Position numbers and translations under genes: made by a program
Shown: positions 14,054 to 23,824 of the stretch, one piece after another
How positions within the stretch are numbered: position 1 is the first letter of the stretch
How the letters are laid out: each line of letters starts with the position of its first letter
Notes under the pieces: model-generated
Databases searched by the model: none
The model's input: the letters and a program-made list of their open reading frames with translations, nothing else
What the model was told of the DNA's origin: nothing
Assembly: GCA_016938175.1 (NCBI GenBank)
Contig: JAFGVE010000024.1
Span: forward strand, 1 to 64,000
Reading direction: 5' to 3'
Length of the DNA: 64,000 bases
From: Campylobacterales bacterium
GTDB taxonomy: Bacteria > Campylobacterota > Campylobacteria > Campylobacterales > Sulfurimonadaceae

Positions 14054-15147
14054 GAAGTTTAGCACTATCTTTAGTAACTGTTGGGTTACTGTTTGTGGGG
14101 TGTTCACAGGAGAGCAACTCTAAGTCTGCTCAAGCAGTACAAATGCAGATGCCACCAATGCCTGTAAAGGCCTTTGAAGTGCATCTTCAAGAGATGACTT
14201 TTTCTAAAACATATTCGGCACTTTTAAAACCTTACAAAGAAGTTGAGGTTGTTGCGAGAGTTGAGGGTGTCTTACAAACAGAGAATTTTGTCGAAGGAAG
14301 TTATGTAAAAAAAGGGAGCGTTTTATATGAAATTCAAAAGAATGAGTATAGGGCAGCTCTAGACTCAGCAAAAGCAACAAAGAAAAAAGCACAAGCTAAT
14401 TTTGACAAGGTAACAAAGGATTATAAAAGAGCCGAGTACCTCTTTAATAACAAAGCTATCTCTCAACAGCAGTATGATGATTTACTTTATCAATACGATG
14501 ATGCAAAAGCAACGCTTGAAGGTGCAAAAGCGACACTTGCTAAGGCACAAATAGAGTATGACTATACAACTATAAAAGCACCTATTAGTGGTCAAATCGG
14601 TATTAGTAGAAGTGACGAAGGCTCTTATATCTCTATGCAAAATGCAGCTCTTACGACTATTACTGCTTTAGAGCCTGTTTATGCAGAGTTTTCTCTACCA
14701 AATAGTGACGTCTTAAAGTATCGTTCACAAATAAAAGTAGGTTCTAAAGTCTCTGTTATACGAGGTGGAGACTCTTATGAGGGTACTATAGATTTTATAG
14801 CACCAAAGCTTGATGCAAAAACTGACACACTCCTTGTACGTGCGACATTTGCAAATAAAAAGCAGGATTTAGTGATAGGCTCTTTTACGGAGATAAAAGT
14901 GGATGGGTTTAGTTTTAAAAATGTAGCTGTAATCCCTCAGTATGCACTTATAAAAACTCCTGCAGCAGTAGTTGTGTATGTTATACAAGAGGGTGGAGCA
15001 CTTGCTATGAAACCAGTTGAAATTGCACTGGTTAAAGATGGAAAAGCAGTTATCACATCAGGACTTGCTGAGGGTGATAAAATTGTTGTAAGCAATATTG
15101 CAAAACTCAGACCAAACTCAAAAGTAAGTATCGTGGACGGTAACTAA
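14050..15147 (+). CDS. RND efflux periplasmic adaptor (membrane fusion) lipoprotein
   Basis: A 365-aa adaptor: signal with lipobox (LLFVGC, C18), biotinyl-lipoyl halves (EVEVVARVEGVLQTENFVEG and YTTIKAPISGQIG) flanking an alpha-hairpin (residues about 100-165), then beta-barrel and membrane-proximal domains. It bridges pump and TolC partner. Overlaps the TolC gene by 4 bp and precedes the pump by 1 bp, so expression is coupled. Confidence 0.93.
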   Translation: MRSLALSLVTVGLLFVGCSQESNSKSAQAVQMQMPPMPVKAFEVHLQEMTFSKTYSALLKPYKEVEVVARVEGVLQTENFVEGSYVKKGSVLYEIQKNEYRAALDSAKATKKKAQANFDKVTKDYKRAEYLFNNKAISQQQYDDLLYQYDDAKATLEGAKATLAKAQIEYDYTTIKAPISGQIGISRSDEGSYISMQNAALTTITALEPVYAEFSLPNSDVLKYRSQIKVGSKVSVIRGGDSYEGTIDFIAPKLDAKTDTLLVRATFANKKQDLVIGSFTEIKVDGFSFKNVAVIPQYALIKTPAAVVVYVIQEGGALAMKPVEIALVKDGKAVITSGLAEGDKIVVSNIAKLRPNSKVSIVDGN

Positions 15148-15148
15148 G

Positions 15149-18100
15149 ATGTTCTCCGCATTTTTTATTAAACGACCGGTATTTGCGGCCGTTATATCTA
15201 TTATCATTTTACTAGCAGGGGCTATATCAATATTTTCTCTGCCAGTATCTGAGTATCCAAGGGTATCACCACCACAAATTATCGTCTCTACCGCCTATCC
15301 AGGTGCGAGTGCTGAGACGATTTCACAAACAGTAGCTGCACCACTAGAGCAAGAGATAAATGGGGCAAAAAATATGCTCTATATGAACTCTGTTGCTTCA
15401 GATAGTGGTACATTGAGTGTGAGTGTTTTCTTTGAGATAGGTACTGACCCTGATTCTGCAAAGATAGACGTAAATAACAGAGTACAAGCAGCTCTTGCAA
15501 AACTCCCAGAGCAAGTACGTCGCCAAGGTGTTACTGTAAATGAGCGCTCTCCAGATATGCTACAGGTTGTTATCTTAAACTCACCAGACAAAACAAGAGA
15601 TATTACCTACCTTTCAAACTACGCACTAATGAATGTTGCAGACTCTTTAAAGAGGGTAAAAGGTGTTGGTGATGTACAGATTTTTGGAGCAAAAGACTAT
15701 GCTATTCGTGTTTGGATAGACCCTTTAAAACTCAAGAAGTATTCACTGACAGTATCTGATCTTATTACTGATATTCGTGAGCAAAATGAGCAGTATGCAG
15801 CAGGGAAAATAGCGGCTGAACCAGTCTCTGGACACGAGATGTTCACTTACACTATTGAGACGCCATCTCGTATGAGTGACCCTTTAGAGTTTGCAAATAT
15901 TATTATTCGCTCAAATGAGGATGGAAGTGCTTTAAAACTCAAAGATGTAGCAACAGTTGAACTTGGTTCTAAAAGCTATGAGATGAAGACTAAGTTAAAT
16001 AATGCACCTGCTATTCCAATGGGTATCTTTTTACAGAGTGGTGCTAATGCTATTGAGACTGCAAAAGAAGTACGTAACACTATGCAAGAGATTAGTGAAA
16101 ACTTTGTAAGTGGCATAGAGTATAAGATTCCTTATGATATTACGGATTTTATTCAGATTTCTATTAATGAGGTTATTAAAACTTTTATAGAAGCGCTTAT
16201 TTTAGTTGTACTTATTATCTTTTTATTTTTACAAAACTGGAGAGCGACACTTATCCCAATTCTTGCCGTTCCAGTATCCATAATTGGTGCTTTTGCGGGA
16301 ATGTATATGCTTGGATTTAGCATTAACCTACTGACACTTTTTGGACTTGTTTTAGCGATTGGAATTGTTGTTGATGATGCTATTATTGTTATTGAAAATG
16401 TTGAACGTCATATTGCCAAGGGACTCAAACCTTATGATGCAGCTCTTTTAGCTATGAAAGAGGTTTCAGGGGCACTTGTAGCTATTGTACTTGTACTCTC
16501 AGCCGTGTTTATTCCTGTCGCATTTTTAGGAGGGTTGAGTGGTGAGATGTACAGACAGTTTGCTGTAACCATTGTTATCTCTTTGGCTATTTCAGGATTT
16601 GTGGCACTTACACTTACACCTGCTCTTTGTGCAACGCTTTTAAAACCAACGCACGATAAGCCAAACTTTGTGTTTGCTGCGTTTAATAACTTTTTTGAGT
16701 GGGCAACGGGTGGTTATACTAGAGCAGTTGCACTCACAATTCGCTACTCATTTTTAAGTATGCTACTGTTTGGTGGGCTTATTTTTGTGACCTATGATCT
16801 TTTTAAAGATTTAAAAACAGGACTTGTACCTGCTGAAGATAAAGGAACTATCTTCGTCTTTAGTTACAACCCTCCTGCTGCATCACTGAGTAGAACAGAT
16901 GCACTGACTCAAGAGATTTACAACATAGTCTCAAGTGACAAAGAGTCTGTAAAAAATGTTGTGCAGTTTGCGGGACTTGACTTTATGACATTCTCTGCAA
17001 GAACAAATGCAGCGGCAACTATTGTAAAACTTACTGATTGGGATCAAAGAACAAGACCTGAACAGCATGCACTTGCAATTACCTCTTCACTCAACCAAAA
17101 GCTCTTTGCAACGAGTGATGGTTTCTCATTTGGAGTTGTTCCTCCACCAATTCGTGGTATGGGGATATCAGGTGGTTTTGAGCTGTATGTACAAGATAGA
17201 AGTGGTGGAGATATTGCTACTTTACAGAAGTATGTTAATGAGATTTTACAAAAGGCTAGAGAGCGTAAAGAGCTCAGTGCTATGCGTACAACACTCAATG
17301 CAAATATACCAAAGTATAAAGTTGCAGTCGATATAGAAAAAGCGAAGTCTAAAGGTGTAGCACTTAATGAGATTTATCAGACACTTAACGCTACGTTTGG
17401 TTCATTTTATGTTAATGACTTCAACCTCTTTGGAAGAACATATACTGTTACTATGCAAGCACAGAGTGACTTTAGAAACAGTCCAAATGATTTAGAGAAA
17501 ATCTTTGTACGTGGAAAAGCAAATGAGATGTTTCCACTAAGCTCTTTTGTAAGTATTGAGCAAAAAGTAGGGGCGGATATCATAGAGAGATTTAATCTCT
17601 TTACTGCTGCAAAAGTTTCAGGTCAAGCAAGTTTTGGTTACAGTTCCGGAGATGCTCTTAAAGCCATAGAGGAGGTTGCCAAAGAGGTCCTTCCTGCGGG
17701 TTATACTATTAGTTGGACAGGAAGTGCTTATCAAGAGAAACAGATTTCAAGTGCGGGAAGCATGGCGTTTATATTTGGAATTATCTTCTTGTATCTTATT
17801 TTAGCAGCACAGTATGAGCGCTGGTTGATGCCAGTTTCAGTTGTTATGGCAGTACCGTTTGCTATCTTTGGTGCAGTTGTTGCAACACACTTCAGAGGTA
17901 CACAAAACGATATATATTTTCAAATCGGTCTACTTGTTCTTGCAGGACTCGCGGCGAAAAATGCCATCTTAATTGTTGAGTTTGCTATGCAAAGACAGGC
18001 ACAAGGACTTAAAATAGTTGATGCAGTTGTAGAGGCTGCTAAGATACGTCTTAGACCTATTATTATGACTTCACTTGCTTTTACTCTTGGGGTTGTGCCT

Positions 18101-18256
18101 TTAGTGCTTAGTAGTGGTGCAGGTGCGGCGAGTCGTCACTCTATTGGAACAGGTGTTATGGGTGGTATGATAGCGGCTACATTCTTAGCTATAGTCTTTA
18201 TCCCGCTCTTTTACATTCTCATTTCAAAACTAAAAGGTGACAAGAAAGATTCTTGA
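15149..18256 (+). CDS. RND multidrug efflux pump, AcrB-like (HAE1 type)
   Basis: At 1035 aa it has the usual length. Features seen: first transmembrane helix at the N-terminus, the TM4 proton-relay Asp pair in GIVVDDAIIVIENVERH, the TM10 Lys in GLAAKNAILIVEFAMQ, two large periplasmic loops, and C-terminal TM helices. Proton-driven export of hydrophobic drugs or similar compounds. Completes the three-gene operon divergent from MarR. Substrates cannot be read from sequence. The last codons lie in a terminator hairpin. Confidence 0.95.
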   Translation: MFSAFFIKRPVFAAVISIIILLAGAISIFSLPVSEYPRVSPPQIIVSTAYPGASAETISQTVAAPLEQEINGAKNMLYMNSVASDSGTLSVSVFFEIGTDPDSAKIDVNNRVQAALAKLPEQVRRQGVTVNERSPDMLQVVILNSPDKTRDITYLSNYALMNVADSLKRVKGVGDVQIFGAKDYAIRVWIDPLKLKKYSLTVSDLITDIREQNEQYAAGKIAAEPVSGHEMFTYTIETPSRMSDPLEFANIIIRSNEDGSALKLKDVATVELGSKSYEMKTKLNNAPAIPMGIFLQSGANAIETAKEVRNTMQEISENFVSGIEYKIPYDITDFIQISINEVIKTFIEALILVVLIIFLFLQNWRATLIPILAVPVSIIGAFAGMYMLGFSINLLTLFGLVLAIGIVVDDAIIVIENVERHIAKGLKPYDAALLAMKEVSGALVAIVLVLSAVFIPVAFLGGLSGEMYRQFAVTIVISLAISGFVALTLTPALCATLLKPTHDKPNFVFAAFNNFFEWATGGYTRAVALTIRYSFLSMLLFGGLIFVTYDLFKDLKTGLVPAEDKGTIFVFSYNPPAASLSRTDALTQEIYNIVSSDKESVKNVVQFAGLDFMTFSARTNAAATIVKLTDWDQRTRPEQHALAITSSLNQKLFATSDGFSFGVVPPPIRGMGISGGFELYVQDRSGGDIATLQKYVNEILQKARERKELSAMRTTLNANIPKYKVAVDIEKAKSKGVALNEIYQTLNATFGSFYVNDFNLFGRTYTVTMQAQSDFRNSPNDLEKIFVRGKANEMFPLSSFVSIEQKVGADIIERFNLFTAAKVSGQASFGYSSGDALKAIEEVAKEVLPAGYTISWTGSAYQEKQISSAGSMAFIFGIIFLYLILAAQYERWLMPVSVVMAVPFAIFGAVVATHFRGTQNDIYFQIGLLVLAGLAAKNAILIVEFAMQRQAQGLKIVDAVVEAAKIRLRPIIMTSLAFTLGVVPLVLSSGAGAASRHSIGTGVMGGMIAATFLAIVFIPLFYILISKLKGDKKDS

Positions 18257-18266
18257 TACCTTTTTT
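18232..18266. terminator. Rho-independent terminator after the RND operon
   Basis: Stem AAAAGGTGACAAGAA / TTCTTGATACCTTTT with loop AGA, one G-T and one A-A position, followed by a T run. It contains the pump's stop codon. On the opposite strand the stem is followed by only a short T run, so it may also slow transcription of the convergent gene at 18271. Confidence 0.75.
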
Positions 18267-18270
18267 AAAG

Positions 18271-18738
18271 CTATTTTTTTGGCATGGTGATAACGAAATA
18301 ATCACCGTCAATTGAATGGCTTATTTTTGACTCATCTACATTTTTTGGTATAGAGTATTCTTGATAAAATGAGCGAGAACTCTCATAGTACCCATCTTTA
18401 TCATCACGCGTTATTTTTATATTCATCTCAAGAGAGAGCATATGCTTCTCAATTTTAAAATTTATATTTTTAGCTTCTGCACCACCTAGTTTTACTCTTT
18501 GAATATAAGCATCCTTTGTCTCTTCAAAAAGTGGTTTTGTAACGTATAGTTGAGGATTTTTCTTTTTCTGTTCTTGTAAAAATTTGTTACGTTCTTTGAG
18601 TTGTTGTATACCTTTTTCATACTCTTGAATAATACGTTCGTTACGTTGCAGTTCACTGTTGAGGTTTGGAACATACTCCGCTGCGTTTATGACTGTTACA
18701 CCTGCTAGAAGTGAGCTGATAATTACTTTTGTTAACAT
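18271..18738 (-). CDS. Secreted protein with Hsp20/alpha-crystallin-like C-terminus
   Basis: A 155-aa protein with a signal peptide (1-19, ending INAAEY), a coiled-coil region (about 25-60, ELQRNERIIQEYEKGIQQLKERNKFL), and a C-terminal domain like small heat-shock proteins: MLSLEMNIKITRDD, an insertion with SSRSFYQEYSIP, 'NVDESKISHSIDGDYFVITMPKK'. Cytosolic Hsp20s are common; an exported version with a coiled coil is not. It could act as a periplasmic holdase. Single gene, convergent with the pump operon. Confidence 0.65.
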   Translation of the reverse strand: MLTKVIISSLLAGVTVINAAEYVPNLNSELQRNERIIQEYEKGIQQLKERNKFLQEQKKKNPQLYVTKPLFEETKDAYIQRVKLGGAEAKNINFKIEKHMLSLEMNIKITRDDKDGYYESSRSFYQEYSIPKNVDESKISHSIDGDYFVITMPKK

Positions 18739-18834
18739 AATGTCTCCTTTATATTGGTTTAAAAAAAGTGTATACCTGCAAGGTAAATAAAAGTCTAATA
18801 TTTGGCTAACGAAAATTAAACAGAGTGTGCTACA

Positions 18835-19584
18835 ATGGTTTTTATGATGTTTATTAAGTTTTTTCTTCTCAGTATCGTATGTAGTGTGGCACTTTTTGCA
18901 AATGAAATGAGTGCAGAGAGTATCATCAAAAAAGTAGATGAGAATATGCGTGGCAAAAGCATTTATATGAAAATGAAAATGAGCATTATAGCCTCAGGAC
19001 ATACGCGGACTATGGTTATGCAAAGTTGGTCACAAGGAAACAAGAAAAGTTTTGTCAAAACGCTTTATCCTCCAAAAGATAAAGGGATTACATTTTTGAG
19101 TTTAGATGGTCAGATGTGGCAGTATGTTCCAAAAATAGAGCGTACTATAAAAATTCCACCTTCAATGATGTTACAAAACTGGATGGGAAGCGATATTACA
19201 AACGATGACCTTGTGAAACAAAGTTCCATCGTAGAAGATTATGATGCAAAAATCTTGCAACGTGATGGAACTATAGTTACAATTGAACTGATACCAAAAG
19301 AGGATGCCGCTGTTGTCTGGGGAAAAATTGTCTCGCAAATAGATACAAAAACATTTACAGGTGTTCAAGACCTTTTTTATGATGAAGAAGGAAAAGAGGT
19401 ACGTGTTTTTAAATATGCGGATGTAAAACGTTTTGGAGACTATTTTATACCTACAAAATGGAGTATTCTTCCTATTGATAAAGTTGGAAATTCAACGCAA
19501 ATTACTCTTGAAGAGGTCTCTTACGATATAGAAATATCTTCTGAGTATTTTCAAAAATCTGCATTGAAAAGATTTTCACGATAA
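18835..19584 (+). CDS. LolA-like outer-membrane lipoprotein-sorting protein
   Basis: A 249-aa secreted protein: signal peptide ending ALFANE, then the LolA-like fold of the outer-membrane lipoprotein-sorting family (SIIKKVDENMRGKSIYMKMKM, WSQGNKKSFVKTLYPPKDKG, MWQYVPKIERTIKIPPSMM, 'NWMGSDITNDDL'). Such proteins carry hydrophobic cargo across the periplasm. The first ATG of several (18835, 18844, 18847) has no clear Shine-Dalgarno. Its stop overlaps the permease start by one base, so it heads a five-gene operon with an ABC exporter and a barrel protein. Confidence 0.85.
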   Translation: MVFMMFIKFFLLSIVCSVALFANEMSAESIIKKVDENMRGKSIYMKMKMSIIASGHTRTMVMQSWSQGNKKSFVKTLYPPKDKGITFLSLDGQMWQYVPKIERTIKIPPSMMLQNWMGSDITNDDLVKQSSIVEDYDAKILQRDGTIVTIELIPKEDAAVVWGKIVSQIDTKTFTGVQDLFYDEEGKEVRVFKYADVKRFGDYFIPTKWSILPIDKVGNSTQITLEEVSYDIEISSEYFQKSALKRFSR

Positions 19585-20804
19585 TGTTTTCACTGGCTTT
19601 AAAGAACTTACTCTTTTATAAAAGCCGCTCTATAACTACTTTTTTTCTTACTTTCATGTCTGCTTTTTTCTTTATAGTCTATGTTGCAATGATGGACGGT
19701 TCTCATAATTCTATGTTGCAAAATGCTCTAAAGGTCTACACTGGAGCAATAGAGATATACAAAAAAGGGTATAGAGATTTAGGTGGTAATGAGTATTTAC
19801 TTGATACAGTAGAGAGTATTGAGAAGAAGCTTGAAAGTATTAGAGGAATAGAAGAATTTACTTCGCGTTATGAGACATATGCTCTGCTCTCACACAAAGA
19901 GTTCTCTTCGGCAGCTATGGTTGCAGGTATACACCCTGATAAAGAGTCTCATATGAGTCAACTCAAAGAGGCTCTCAAAGAGGGCGTGTATCTTCAGGAT
20001 GAAGCAAAAAACTCTATGTATATAGGGATTGATTTAGCAGAAAAACTACATGTAAGCGTTGGAGATGAGTTGAGTTTCATAGGTTCGACGAGCGATAACT
20101 CTTTTGCCGCTGATCTTTTTATAGTATGTGGTATTTTTCAAACGGGAGCTTATGAGTTTGACTCATCATCTGCTTTTGTCAGTCGTAAATACTTTGATGA
20201 GCTTACATCTGCAAGAAATAAAGCCTCGTATATAACCATTAAGGTAAAGAATCTAGCTGATGTCGATGTCATTGCAGACAATATACACAAAGTGCTTTTA
20301 GATGATACTCTTGAAGTTGTCACGTGGAAGATACTTATGAAGTCTATGGTTGAAGCTATGCAGGTTGATAGTATATTTGGTTATATCTCTATGAGTCTCT
20401 TTTTTGTAGTTATATTTTTTGTCATAATGATTTTCTCATATATAAACGTCAGTTCACGTATCAGAGAGTTTGGTGTTTTAAGGTGCATTGGTCTCTCACG
20501 TTTGGATATTGGAAAAATACTCTTTTATGAAATTTTTATACTCTCTAGTGCTGCTATACTTTTAGCTACACCTTTAGGAGCCTATGTAGCTTACTATTTT
20601 AGTCTGCATCCTATTGTCATTGAGGGAATGAGTGAAACATACAAAGAGTATGGTATCGTCTCAGACCAACTTCCTTTTAATTTTGATATGTTGACTATTA
20701 TGTGGAATGTGGGGCTTATTTATATACTGAATTTTTTAAGTATTCTCTATCCTCTACATTTTATAAACTCTTTTAAACCTATAGAGGCGTCAAAACATGT
20801 ATAA
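19584..20804 (+). CDS. ABC transporter permease, FtsX/LolCE-like (first)
   Basis: A 406-aa MacB/FtsX-type permease: one N-terminal TM helix (about 15-40), a periplasmic domain (about 45-265), then three TM helices in the C-terminal third, with the FtsX-like 'IREFGVLRCIGLSRLDIGKILFYE' coupling segment. Works with the second permease and the ATPase downstream to extract a lipid-anchored substrate from the inner membrane. Overlaps the next gene by 8 bp. Confidence 0.88.
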   Translation: MFSLALKNLLFYKSRSITTFFLTFMSAFFFIVYVAMMDGSHNSMLQNALKVYTGAIEIYKKGYRDLGGNEYLLDTVESIEKKLESIRGIEEFTSRYETYALLSHKEFSSAAMVAGIHPDKESHMSQLKEALKEGVYLQDEAKNSMYIGIDLAEKLHVSVGDELSFIGSTSDNSFAADLFIVCGIFQTGAYEFDSSSAFVSRKYFDELTSARNKASYITIKVKNLADVDVIADNIHKVLLDDTLEVVTWKILMKSMVEAMQVDSIFGYISMSLFFVVIFFVIMIFSYINVSSRIREFGVLRCIGLSRLDIGKILFYEIFILSSAAILLATPLGAYVAYYFSLHPIVIEGMSETYKEYGIVSDQLPFNFDMLTIMWNVGLIYILNFLSILYPLHFINSFKPIEASKHV

Positions 20805-22008
20805 GCTTATACTCTCACTTGCTCTTAAAAACGCTTTTTTAAGACTCTCTCGTACAATTTTGGTTATTAGTATGATTGGGGTGAGTATGAGTATGATGAT
20901 CTCTTTAGAGGGACTCTATGATGGAATGACCCAAAATATGGTGGAGAAGAGTAAACGTAGCGATAGTGGAGAGATAAGTATCTACAACAAAAACTACAGA
21001 ATAACCGAATCTCTCAACGATACAATTAAAAATGCAGACCAGATAGGAGAGGTGCTCTCTAAACGTAGTGATATTCAAGCAGTTTCATTACGTTTAAAAG
21101 CGCAAGGACTTTTAGCAACAGCACGTAAGTCTGCATTTTGTAGTGCTATAGGAATAGATTTACAAGAAGAAGAGCAGTTTGGAAAGTTTAGTGAGTTTTT
21201 ACAAGAGGGAACTCTAAAATTAGACAAACGTTATATTTTACTTGGAAGTGAGCTGGCAAAAACGCTTAAAGTACGAATAGGCTCAAAACTTATATTTTCA
21301 ACACAGGATAAATCCAAAGAGATAAACTCTATAGCCTTTCGTGTTGGAGGGATTGTACAGACAAATAATATATCTCTTGACAAGAGTGCGGTGTATGTAC
21401 AAAAAGAGCAGTTACGAACCTTTTTAGGTTTAGACAAACAAGAGGCTATGCAGATTGCTATTCGTAGTAACTCTTCAGAACTCTTAACACATTTACAAGC
21501 AGAGTATAAAAACCTTGAAGTCAAGAGCTTTTTACAACTCTATCCTATGATGCAGCAGATGCAGGAAATTATGGTCATATTTAACTCAATTACTTTTTTA
21601 ATAGTTATGAGTGTGGTTTTCATTGGGATTATGGGTGTGATGTATGTATCTGTTTTGGATAGAGTACGTGAGTTTGGGATTATGCAGAGTATAGGTATGT
21701 CGTACTCTCTTATACGTACGCAGATATTTATAGAGTCTTTGAGCGTTGCACTCTTGGGCTATGTTTTTGGAGCTGTTTTAGCTCTTTTGATGCTTGGGTA
21801 TCTTCATGTTGATGGACTTGACTTGAGTGAATTTGCAGATGGACTTGAGAGTTTTGGTTATAGTGCGGTGCTCTATGCGACAGTAAAGGCGGAGTATTTT
21901 GTAACTACTTTTTTTGCCATAGTAGGTGCTTCCTTGCTGAGTGTTTTACTTCCTCTGAGAAAAATCAAAAAGATGAGTGTTATAGAAGCGACAAAGGTTG
22001 AAATATGA
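20797..22008 (+). CDS. ABC transporter permease, FtsX/LolCE-like (second)
   Basis: A 403-aa protein of the same plan as its upstream neighbour: N-terminal TM, periplasmic domain, three C-terminal TMs, and the coupling motif VREFGIMQSIGMSYSLIRTQIF. The two permeases are probably a heterodimer from an old duplication. It overlaps the ATPase gene by 4 bp (ATGA). Confidence 0.88.
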   Translation: MYKLILSLALKNAFLRLSRTILVISMIGVSMSMMISLEGLYDGMTQNMVEKSKRSDSGEISIYNKNYRITESLNDTIKNADQIGEVLSKRSDIQAVSLRLKAQGLLATARKSAFCSAIGIDLQEEEQFGKFSEFLQEGTLKLDKRYILLGSELAKTLKVRIGSKLIFSTQDKSKEINSIAFRVGGIVQTNNISLDKSAVYVQKEQLRTFLGLDKQEAMQIAIRSNSSELLTHLQAEYKNLEVKSFLQLYPMMQQMQEIMVIFNSITFLIVMSVVFIGIMGVMYVSVLDRVREFGIMQSIGMSYSLIRTQIFIESLSVALLGYVFGAVLALLMLGYLHVDGLDLSEFADGLESFGYSAVLYATVKAEYFVTTFFAIVGASLLSVLLPLRKIKKMSVIEATKVEI

Positions 22009-22676
22009 TAAAGATAAAAGATGCTAACAGATATTTTTACAAAGGTGAAGAGAGGGAAGTACACGCTTTACGCGATATAAATTTAGAGCTTAAAGAGGGT
22101 GAGTTCGCTCTACTAAGTGGACCTTCTGGATGCGGAAAAACGACACTTTTAAACGCGGTAGGTGCATTAGACAGGATAGACAGCGGTGAAATTTGGCTGG
22201 ATAATCAAGAGATTGGCAGTTTAAGTGAAGAGAAGAGAGTAAAAATACGTTTAGAGAGTATGGGATTTGTTTTTCAGGCATATAATCTTATCCCTGTTTT
22301 AAGTGTGAGAGAAAACATAGGCTTCATCATGCAATTACGCGGTTTTTCCCAGAGTGAAATAGATAAAAGAGTCAAAGAACTCGCAGAACTTTTAGAGATA
22401 GATAAGCGTTTGGATTCGCTTCCATCAACACTAAGTGGAGGACAACAGCAACGTGTCGCCGTTGCAAGAGCTGTTGCCGCAAAACCCAAAATTATTCTTG
22501 CAGATGAGCCGACTGCAAATTTGGACTCAAAAAATTCACACTCACTTATGGAGATGATGCGCTCTTTAAATGAAAAGGAGGGTGTGAGTATTCTATTTGC
22601 TTCGCATGACCCGTATGTTACACAGAGTGTGCGACGAATTATTCATATGAGTGATGGAGCTATTGTTGCAGGTTAA
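22005..22676 (+). CDS. ABC transporter ATPase, LolD/MacB-type
   Basis: A 223-aa nucleotide-binding subunit with Walker A GPSGCGKTTLL, Q-loop FVFQAYNLIPVLSV, signature LSGGQQQRVAVARA, Walker B IILADEPTANLDS and H-loop FASHDP. It drives the two FtsX-type permeases upstream. Its 3' end overlaps the start of the barrel gene. Confidence 0.95.
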   Translation: MIKIKDANRYFYKGEEREVHALRDINLELKEGEFALLSGPSGCGKTTLLNAVGALDRIDSGEIWLDNQEIGSLSEEKRVKIRLESMGFVFQAYNLIPVLSVRENIGFIMQLRGFSQSEIDKRVKELAELLEIDKRLDSLPSTLSGGQQQRVAVARAVAAKPKIILADEPTANLDSKNSHSLMEMMRSLNEKEGVSILFASHDPYVTQSVRRIIHMSDGAIVAG

Positions 22677-23781
22677 AGCTTTTTTTTTCATCTTTTTGCT
22701 CTCTAGTCTTTTCATGGAGAGTCTCTTAGAGGCTGACTTTTCTTATAGGGTGGAAAATAGTAACTTTAGCATAGAAGCAAATGAGCCTTACAACTACAAT
22801 AGACTTCGTCTTCGTTTGGATTATACAAATGAGGGGTATTTTGCTACGTTTATAGGTGATGGAGTGAACTACTATGGAGATGATTTTGTAAACTCTGCGT
22901 ATTTTGCGCTTTTAAAAGAACAGAGTGCCGATACTCCCATTTCTACGCAAAGTGATTATAGAGCTTATAATGGCGGTGAGGCGTATGCAAAAGTCTACCG
23001 TGCTTATGGTGGATATGAAGATGAAAGTAACAGAATTGTTTTTGGTTTGCAAAATATTACAATGGGAGTGGGGCGTATCTGGACACCTACTAATCTTTTT
23101 AATCCTAGAAATACTTACGCAATTGAACCTGATGAAATATTTGGTGTTTTGGCTCTCTCTTATACTCGTTATCTCTCAAGTACTTCACAGCTCACAGTTG
23201 TAGCTTCTCAAAAAGCGGATGATAGTTATAAGTATGCTCTGCGTTACAAGGCTTATTTGGATATTGCTGATTTTGCCATTAATCTTGTCGCATCAGATAA
23301 GACAAAAATGCTTGGTTATGAGCTTGAAGGTAATTTGGCACAAAGTGGTGTTGAGCTTAGAAGTGAGGGAGCATATATAAAAAGCAGACTCAAAAAAAGC
23401 CTTTATGAAGAGAAAGATATCGGTTACTTTCAAGGCATACTCGGAGCTGATTATGCTTTTGTAAACGGACTCACTTTGAGTGCTGAGGGACTCTACTCTT
23501 CCAAGAGTTTTTCATATGGGGAGATTCTGCTGAATTATAATTCTGAAATACTCCCAAATCTGGTAACTGAAAATTTTTACGCAGCACTTAGTGGAGTTTA
23601 TAGTTTTAATATTTACCTTGATGGCTCTCTTGTTTATATAGACGGGTTTCACGGCGATGAGTCACGTTTTATATCTCCGTCCCTAACCTACACCATGAAT
23701 GATTATAATTCATTTATGCTCGGAGCTTTACTGCAAAAAGATACCGACAGATACTACTTAAAGTGGACGCTTTCATTTTGA
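22651..23781 (+). CDS. Putative outer-membrane beta-barrel protein of the LolA-like/ABC operon
   Basis: Up to 376 aa: an N-terminal signal (KAFFFIFLLSSLFMESLLEA), then alternating short amphipathic strands throughout (for example YRVENSNFSIEAN, SQLTVVASQK) ending in an aromatic residue (TLSF), as in outer-membrane barrels. No named family. GTG 22651, ATG 22654 and TTG 22666 are possible starts; TTG 22666 has GGAG 6 nt upstream and gives a normal signal peptide. Last gene of the operon. It could receive or insert the cargo moved by the LolA-like protein. Confidence 0.75.
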   Translation: MMELLLQVKAFFFIFLLSSLFMESLLEADFSYRVENSNFSIEANEPYNYNRLRLRLDYTNEGYFATFIGDGVNYYGDDFVNSAYFALLKEQSADTPISTQSDYRAYNGGEAYAKVYRAYGGYEDESNRIVFGLQNITMGVGRIWTPTNLFNPRNTYAIEPDEIFGVLALSYTRYLSSTSQLTVVASQKADDSYKYALRYKAYLDIADFAINLVASDKTKMLGYELEGNLAQSGVELRSEGAYIKSRLKKSLYEEKDIGYFQGILGADYAFVNGLTLSAEGLYSSKSFSYGEILLNYNSEILPNLVTENFYAALSGVYSFNIYLDGSLVYIDGFHGDESRFISPSLTYTMNDYNSFMLGALLQKDTDRYYLKWTLSF

Positions 23782-23790
23782 TTTATTCGA

Positions 23791-23796
23791 TATAAT
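23791..23796 (+). promoter_or_regulatory. -10 box (TATAAT) upstream of queF
   Basis: TATAAT 10 bp before the track's first ATG (23807). Transcription would begin around 23803, leaving almost no leader for that ATG and favouring ATG 23825. Confidence 0.5.
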
Positions 23797-23824
23797 ACAA
23801 AAAATTATGTTTCAAAGAGAGAGT

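Noticed and set aside
17067-17336. ORF of 89 aa inside the RND pump gene
   Set aside because: Off-frame shadow of a clearly conserved pump gene.
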